DNA from: Meandrina meandrites
Taxonomy: Eukaryota; Cnidaria; Anthozoa; Scleractinia; Meandrinidae
Assembly: GCA_963693305.1 (NCBI GenBank)
Contig: OY855905.1
Coordinates: forward strand, 22,659,437 to 22,723,436
DNA: 64,000 nt
Reading direction: 5' to 3'
Below are positions 57,669 through 64,000 of this stretch, one piece after another; the first letter of the stretch is position 1; every line of letters starts with the position of its first letter. Under the pieces are notes generated by a model. The model searched no databases, was not told the origin of the DNA, and worked only from the letters and a program-made list of their open reading frames with translations. The translations under genes were made by a program, and so were the position numbers.

Positions 57669-60600
57669 TCAAGAAAACGAAGACCGCAATTTCTGCTTGA
57701 GGCTGTCTGTTTCACTACTTGGGCGAATAAATGTTTCCGACAGAGAGCGTTTTCTGTCAAGAGGTGCCAGGGTAGAAACTTTTATGGGTTCTTCGTCGTC
57801 TTTTTCTAGGCTGTTTGAAGGTTTAAAATGAACCCGAACTTTTCCATTCTGCATGGAAGCCTTGGGAGAACTTTTATGCAAAGAGTTATTTGACCCTGAC
57901 ACGTTGTCGTTACAGTCCTGTTCTTGCGTTGCTTGATCGATGGGATAGATACCAGTTTCCGTCTGATCGTATTCGAAACCAGGGTTACAAAGCTCTGCTG
58001 GAGAGGCGGTAACATCGGATGACAAACTCAACTGAGTGGTCGATGTAAAATCACCCCAAGCAAGGCTGTGAAAAGCATCAACGTTCAACGCCAGCAAACC
58101 ATCCGCCAAACTCTTTTTTGTAAACTTCAACTTGACAGGCTTGCCGCGCCCGCTTTGAATCGCTTTGCGATAGCTTTGCCGCGTATCAAACATGCCTGGG
58201 GCCATCTGTGGCGGGTAGATGACCGATCGCGAGTTTTCAAAGCTTGAATCTCGTTGCAGTTGAGCATGAGTGCTACGCACAGTGCGTCCGTAAGCGCTCT
58301 TGCTATAGTCCTCTATTCGAACATTTTTGCAGCACAGACCCAGCAAAATTTTGCGGAATGCTCGTCGAAAGTCCTTATTGCGCAGGCCATAAATGATCGG
58401 GTTACAAATGGAATTCCCATACTGAAGCCACTTGTTTATCTTGAGAACTACTGGTGGCAATTTCTTGAGTCCTTGACATCCAGAGGTCATCTTCATGATT
58501 TTTTGAGAACATACGGAAAATGTAAAATTAAGGGCGAAAAAAGGCGTCCAGCAAAATACAAACAGACCAATCACTACAGCCACTGTTGTAGCAATGCGCA
58601 GATCCTGAAATTAAAACAAAAGAAAATTATCTGGCCGACCGCGCCTAAATGCTTCTATGAGATGACACTAACAGAAACACCCAAACATACTAGTTATGTC
58701 ATGATTGTGAAAGGTATACCGTGCTAGCCTTTGGACGAAAAAAAAATAAAAATTTTCTGTAACGGCGTCTGCGCAGGTAAGTTTCAAAGCGCAGCTAAAG
58801 CGGCGTCATTTTTGTTGCTTTTTTTACTAGTTATCTGTTTTCCTACTTACTACCTTCTAGCGGAACCGCAGTGACCTAATGGTTAATACATTGAACTCAG
58901 AGATCGAGCGGTCTGTTTTCGAGCCATGGCCGGGGTCACCGTGTTGAGTTCTTGGGCAAGACACTTTCCTCTCACAGTGCCTCTCTCCACACAGGTGTAT
59001 AGATGGGTACCGGTAAATTGTTGGGGCAACCTGATAGAATGCTGGGATGTAACCTGCGATGGACTGGCATCCTATCCAGGGGGGGTAGCAATACTGCTAG
59101 CCGATTTAATGCCACAGAAACCTGGGTTAAGCGCCGAGAGCTATAAGCCAGTTGGGCTTAAAAGGGCTTTATTTTTACTTAATCTTATCGGTTTTCCTGC
59201 GAGCGCGTCTCGAAAATGTACTCATATCCACCATTTGTTAATAAAACTTAAGACGTAAAACTGGTACCTTTTTAAACGAGCCGCCTCCTCTTGCACGCGC
59301 ATGCGCTCTAGCTATGTGAAAGATCGTACCATATGCCCCCAGAATAATGGCGAGTGGAACAAAGAAGAAGACTACCGTTACTATTACACCATAATAACTC
59401 TTATCATCAATGTCCAAACATTCTCTAAGTGTACCAGCCACTGTCGCCAAAACCCACGCAACGCAGATAATAGCCAAGACCACCCCTGTAAAAAAAATAA
59501 AGCAAACAGAGCAACGTAAGAAATAGTATCATTTTCCGTTTTCTATATATTAGCTAGCCGCAAAGTCTAATTGTAAAATAGGATACTTTGTTAAAAGCTA
59601 GCCATGGCATATTGAAATTCCTGAGTTTTGATTGGTTTACAGGTCATGGTATATTTAGCAATTATTCCAGGAGTGTGCGTTGGATATGAACTGGCTATAA
59701 CGATCTCTTAATATCCAACAAGCGCGAGTGGAATAATTGTTTTATTAAAAACGCCCAAACGAATTGCAATATTTGAGCTCCCCAGCTGTTTTCGTTGACG
59801 CGTATCGGCTACGATATTTGTGGTCAATGGTATATGAACTCATGTACAATTCCCTGTTAACCAATCAAAACTCTTATTTCCAGACGTGAATATAAGAATG
59901 GGACATTCTGTTTGGTCGAGAAGCTCTGGTTTATGACGCTTTACATGTATTCACCTCGCTAGGAGGTGAATATAGCATTTTAGGGCTTGGTTACTAAGCC
60001 ACGCCACCTTTATCATCCAGGCAATCTCCTTCTTATCATCCAGGCATTTTCCTGCATTCGAAAGAAATCACTCCAAGTCCGGGATATTCAAAACATTTAG
60101 AATTTCGAAAATTGACTACCAAGGATTTTGGACCGAAAATATTTTCTCGAGATGGTCTTCAAGGCATTAGAATTGGTGGTAAATACGGTGGTTTTGGAGA
60201 TCGCACGCGGCCATGAGAAACTCAATCATAACGGATCATATCGATTGACCCAAAATTATTCAGTTCTCTTAAGACCAGAGGCGAGAGCTACTCGACTCAT
60301 TTCAAGAGGATTCACACAATTGCTCAGAAGTTGACAACGATACCAGATATGTCTTTTTCGTAGTGTTTGTTTTGTTCCGTTTTTTTTTTTCTTTTTTGAT
60401 ACTGCTTAAACTAAAGTGTAAATTCTGATTCGTAACCGATGAATTAGACTAGTTTACACGTATGAAAGCAAATAATTCTGTTTGTTTTTCCGTGTTTTGG
60501 TTCTTTATTTGTACTTTTTGATATTCACCTCTGAAAATTAGACCAAAACAGTTATTCGCCTTCGGAGAATAATGGTTTAAGTGCCCCTGTGATCAAATTT

Positions 60601-63371
60601 TTGAGTTTCATTTTTTTACATTTTCGTGTCCTATTAGACTTTCTTACTCACCTTGCCAAATTTCAATCCATTATGAACATCAGAAGTCATTTTGTTTTAA
60701 CATTTAATTCAGAGAATTTACGGCCGCCATTAATCAACCTTGTTCCAAGCCTTGGTTGCAAATGAGAGAAAGTGACGTCAAAGGCTCAAAAATACCTCAC
60801 GGGTTGAAATGAGAATAACAATAAGTGTTCAAAATCACGCGAAAAGGAACAAAAACTTTGGACGTGTTCTTCGTGCAATTTTCTATGCTGATTGTTATTA
60901 AAATTTCAACCCGTGAGGTATGTTTGAGCCTTTGACGTCACTTTCTCTCATTTGCAACCAAACCTTGGAACAGGGTTTTGTAATGGCGGCCGTAAATTTT
61001 CGGAATTGAATGTTAAAATAAAATGACTTCTGATGTTCGTAATGGATTGAAATTTGGCAAGATGAATAAGGACGTCTACTAGTTGTACACGAACATGTAA
61101 AAAAATACAAATCGAAAATTTGATCACAGGGGCACTTTAAATATACCGTGGACCACAAATATGGTCGGTGTACACGTCAGTGAGAACAGCTTGGGAGCTC
61201 AAATATTACAATTTTGATGTTGGATGTTTTTAACCCACTCGCGCTTGTTGGAAATGAGATACTTATAGTCAACTCGGCGCTACGCGCCTCGTTGGCTATC
61301 TACCATCTCATATCCGGTCCAACGTGCGCTCGTGGAATCAGTTTTACGACTCTTGCAGCGTATGCTCATACAGCTAATACCAACCTCGTTCCCGGGGTCT
61401 CTCTCTCCCCGCCCCCCAGAGCGAGAGAAGAGAGAGAGACCCTGGGAACGAGGTTGAGCTAATACATTTATACAGAATTTAAGATCGCTTTCTACAGTTT
61501 TGTGAGGGGTAAATGAGCCCAGCTTTTAAGGGGGTCCTTCTTAACTACAGATCCATAGTAGTTGCTAAGGGATGGCTGAAGAAGATTTTTGGTGGCAAGC
61601 CATTTTGCAGCGTTTCGTATTGCTAAATGGTGAGTCTTTTAGAGTGGGACACCTGCTTTGAAAAAAATTGACATTGCGCGCGCAACTAGTGCCAGTCCCA
61701 AACCGCGCGTTAGAATTTAAAATCCCTAAAACTTGGAGGAAAGAAGGTAGAGTTCCATATTTTTTTAGAATCACAGATAACAGAGTCTTCTTTATAATCC
61801 TACGTAAGGATTTACCATTTACACGTAAAAAAGGAACGCTACTGAAGAAAGTCTGGAAATACGGGTGTCTATTACGTCATAACTTTTATAATAGTGAGAA
61901 TTTCATAAAACCCATACAAAGCATTAAGCATGTGGACGTTCTTTATCTATTGGCACTGATTTTAATTTTCAGATCTTTATTTCCTTTCAGTTTTAGGGTT
62001 TTTCTATTCTGCTCACGTGGCTTGTCAAATATAGCCGTGGGGTCGCCCACTACCTCTCGGAACGAGTTATTTCATTGGTTCCTAAAACAATACATAACAG
62101 GCTATAACAATGCCCCTATCCCTGAATAACAATAGAGGTAGTGTTTACAGCGGGCGAATAAAAATAGAGGTTCCAGAGAGGTAGTGTCTTACTGTAGCCG
62201 TGTTTTGAAACTCTTGAAGGACTCTTCAATTGAAGAAAGTTGTGCAAAAAAACCATATCCATAGGAAGTCTGGTATCCAAAAAAAGATGGTTAGATACGT
62301 TCCAAAGCAACAAATTGGTAGTTAAGAAGGACCCCCTTACTGTTTGCTGCATCCTATAACCAATATATGCAAAATAGGAAAATGTGATATAAATAGCTCA
62401 AAATCTGTCTTACAGATTTTTTAAAAATTTTGGCTGTGGACGCGATTCACCCCTAAAAATTAACTGTGAAAATTTCATTATGTTGTACGGAAGGTGTTTG
62501 AGAAATTTTGAGCCGAAATCCGGTTTTTACGACCTTGGACGAGAATCGAATTGTGCATGCCCTTTTATTTGAGTGCGCTCCTATGACGCCACCCGTTACG
62601 TGGCAAGGAAGAAAAGCAAATTAGAACTCCTCTGTCGGTTGTTTATATACCTATCTGTAGTATTGTTTTCGTCCTATGACATGTCTAAAAGCATTGTGAA
62701 ACTTTTATTTTTTTGAATGAAGAACTTGTTTTCGTTTCTTTTTCTTTGCGCGCGAGCAATATTGACGTCAGGCAGTTGAATAGTAGCACGCGCAGGGGCT
62801 CTTGCCTCGCAAAAACTGTACTAAGCCACCTTAGTTTGGTTTTCAAAAATATAATATTTAAAAGCCTTCATGGAAGTATAACAAATGTGGAAAATAGCGA
62901 CGTACTTTTTCTGATGTTGCGATGTTTTATCGGCGCAAGCAGCGCGTAGCATCTTTCCAGACTGATGGCTGTGAGGTTTAGAATCGAGGAAACCCCACAG
63001 ATGACGTCAAAGATCGAATAGAAGTTGAACACTGGTCCTGTATAGGTATACGTTATGGATATATACACCCATAACGGCAACAAGATTGTTCCAATCAGCA
63101 TGTCAGCCACGGCTAGAGACATCAGCAGTAAATTAGTCGTTGTTCGCAATCGTCTGTTGACTCGAAATGCACCAATCACAAGCGAGTTACCAAACACGAT
63201 CATGACGGCGAGCACACAAAAGAAGACATTAGCGACTATGTCCTCCGTGGTCATTTCAAATCGTGGTCCGCCTGGTCCAGCCCCTGATGCCGACGTAGCG
63301 TTTTCGTTTGTCACATTCCACGACGTAGCATTTTCGTTCGTCACATTCCAGGATGTAGTGTTTTCGGCCAT
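57669..63371 (-). CDS. orphan rhodopsin-family GPCR B, full length
   Basis: Three minus-strand exons: 63371-62906, 59485-59268 and 58604-57669. They join to 1620 nt (539 aa). Intron phases and positions match GPCR A, and a 5' UTR exon boundary lies at 63386. The N-terminus is rich in N-x-T sites and contains a tandem repeat (TSWNVTNENA, residues 6-25). Landmarks: N62 (1.50), LAVAD D90 (2.50), D122 (3.32), E139-R140-C141, CWTP 246-249 (6.47-6.50) and NPIIY in TM7. Cys 3.25 is absent, though ECL2 has one Cys. The cytoplasmic tail is about 230 residues, with Ser/Thr clusters and the conserved LAPLDRKRSLSETFIRPS block, a plausible phosphorylation region. A surface receptor of amine-like or orphan type; ligand unknown. 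Intron 1 (3.4 kb) is full of repeats and intron 2 holds a SINE. Confidence 0.85.
58862..59165 (+). mobile_element. tRNA-derived SINE in intron 2 of GPCR B
   Basis: Same family as 32128-32444. It has GTGACCTAATGGTTA (A box), TTTTCGAGCC (B-box-like), GTTCTTGGGCAAGACACTTT, CCTCTCTCCACACAGGTGTA and GCGATGGACTGGCATCCTAT. More diverged in the head; no clear TSD was found. Confidence 0.8.
59870..60545. mobile_element. TIR MITE, copy 2 of the 32690 family
   Basis: It has the same left end (CTTATTTCCAGACGTGAATA), the same CTCGCTAGGAGGTGAATATA block and the same right end (TATTCACCTCTGAAAATTAG) as 32690-33012, but it is longer because of an internal stretch at 60070-60470. A shortened fold-back unit follows. 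Confidence 0.75.
60581..61136. mobile_element. 556-bp MITE with about 220-bp arms and TTAA flanks
   Basis: The ends GTGCCCCTGTGATCAAATTT and AAATTTGATCACAGGGGCAC begin long inverted arms that include ACGGCCGCCATT, TTGCAAATGAGAGAAAGTGA and CCTCACGGGTTGAAAT. TTAA lies at 60577-60580 and 61137-61140. A TTAA target fits piggyBac- or Kolobok-type transposition. Confidence 0.8.
61382..61455. mobile_element. 74-bp hairpin
   Basis: AACCTCGTTCCCGGGGTCTC and GAGACCCTGGGAACGAGGTT form a near-perfect hairpin with a short GC-rich loop. It is a minimal MITE or fold-back remnant. Confidence 0.7.
61528..62338. mobile_element. about 810-bp TIR element
   Basis: The ends AAGGGGGTCCTTCTTAACTA and TAGTTAAGAAGGACCCCCTT are perfect 20-bp inverted repeats. 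The interior includes the dispersed repeat at 62038-62200. No transposase frame is evident. Confidence 0.75.
62038..62200 (+). repeat. dispersed repeat, copy 2 (copy 1 at 6800)
   Basis: Near-identical to 6800-6962 over the CCACTACCTCTCGGAACGAG to GGTAGTGTCTTACTG stretch. Confidence 0.75.
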
Positions 63372-64000
63372 TGCTCGACACGTAGTCTGCAGAAATAATT
63401 AATCATATCAATTAGCCAATACTCGCTAGCTCGTTTATATAAAAATTAGGTTGAGCATGATAACTGGTGAACCGAACACGAATATTCCAACTGCTCAAGG
63501 AAGGTACTCGAGCAAAAACAAAATGGAAAGAAGGAAAATGCTAGAGACGAAGGCCAGGTGCGACAAATAACGCCCCTTACCAAAGACATTTAAAACGCTA
63601 TTACAACTTTGTCTCCAGGAAAATGTATAGCTTATATACCCAAAAGAAATAAACAAGGGGAAAATGTTTTACCCCTTAGAACACAATAATAGCCAATTCA
63701 CGACCACGAAAAATTAAACTAAAATTCCTTGAAAACAATCAAGCTGGCGAGTGAGGCAATTTTTCACGATACTACTTTTTTTTTCACCAAACATCATGCA
63801 CCTTTATGACCAAACTGTTATGACAACGTGAGAGTCACGATATGGAATTTACAGCACAGCATCTAAAGCATGATTACCTTGTCGCAACACTGACCTAACT
63901 GCCTTTGCAATGTTCGCTGTTCTGTATTCTACACGAATTTGATATCTGTATTGGTCGGTCGATCGAGTTTGCATGAAGAAGTATGTTATCATGATTTCTG
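63372..64000. other. 5' flank of GPCR B
   Basis: The 3' splice site of a 5' UTR intron (TTTCTGCAG on the minus strand) is at 63387-63388. The upstream non-coding exon and promoter of GPCR B should lie further toward or beyond 64000. No other gene is seen. Confidence 0.5.

Larger units (their letters stand above)
59640..61355. repeat. inverted arms enclosing two MITEs (GPCR B intron 1)
   Basis: About 200 bp at 59640-59850 match the reverse complement of 61140-61355. Shared blocks include GAGCTCAAATATT, CACTCGCGCTTGTTGGA, CTCATATCC and ATATACC(A/G)T.GACCACAAATAT. Between the arms are MITEs at 59870-60545 and 60581-61136, making a nested structure. Confidence 0.7.

Noticed and set aside
62868..62905. 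Continuation of GPCR B exon 1 past 62906
   Set aside because: The frame runs on into the intron, but a GTACGT donor at 62905 matches position and phase of the GPCR A donor at 41539, and exon 2 joins in frame.

Overview
ORGANISM. The window is animal nuclear DNA and most likely comes from an anthozoan cnidarian, probably a stony coral. It is AT-rich. The genes have GT-AG introns in symmetric phases. There are two EGF plus fibrinogen-like secreted proteins of a kind common in coral genomes, an Ig-superfamily receptor, orphan rhodopsin-family GPCRs with short intron-containing genes, tRNA-derived SINEs, Tx1/L1-like LINEs and a very dense load of hairpin MITEs and long inverted-repeat elements. 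Species assignment is inference. LAYOUT. (1) 1-5.1 kb: non-genic, with a 5'-truncated LINE (1833-3640) flanked by 8-bp target-site duplications (TSDs). (2) 5.1-27.2 kb: a tandem pair of secreted proteins on the + strand. Gene 1 (five exons, 5101-9334, 476 aa) looks intact. Its paralogue gene 2 (11910-20078) has the same five-exon layout, but a second LINE (13146-15197) sits inside exon 2 with a perfect 8-bp TSD; without the insert and one TSD copy the five exons join in frame (483 aa). From about codon 52 of the last exon the two copies become nearly identical, through the 3' flank to about 11.5 kb and 27.2 kb. This points to gene conversion or a recent duplication. The second copy of this flank is split by a 5-kb palindromic element (20876-25882) with about 1-kb inverted arms and further inverted repeats nested inside. 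(3) 28.1-33.2 kb, minus strand: a four-exon, 334-aa Ig receptor (signal peptide, two I-set-like Ig domains, one TM helix, 50-residue tail) whose C-terminus carries an ITIM-like LDYSNL motif. (4) 33-39 kb: SINEs, MITEs, a LINE fragment and a nested MITE-in-MITE. (5) 39.0-42.0 kb, minus: GPCR A (three exons, 348 aa). Its ancestral long tail has been lost through a frameshift and a 159-bp MITE insertion. (6) 42-57 kb: no supported gene; a second 5-kb inverted-repeat element, segmental duplications and minisatellites. (7) 57.7-63.4 kb, minus: GPCR B (three exons, 539 aa), the intact relative of GPCR A, with a repeat-filled first intron. HOW IT FITS. The window holds two local gene families, each with one intact and one damaged copy. 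In both cases the damage is a readable transposon insertion, with TSDs, into a coding exon. The Ig gene stands alone. No CRISPR array, rRNA gene or true tRNA gene was seen. Gene models were built by hand from splice signals and reading-frame continuity and lack transcript support.
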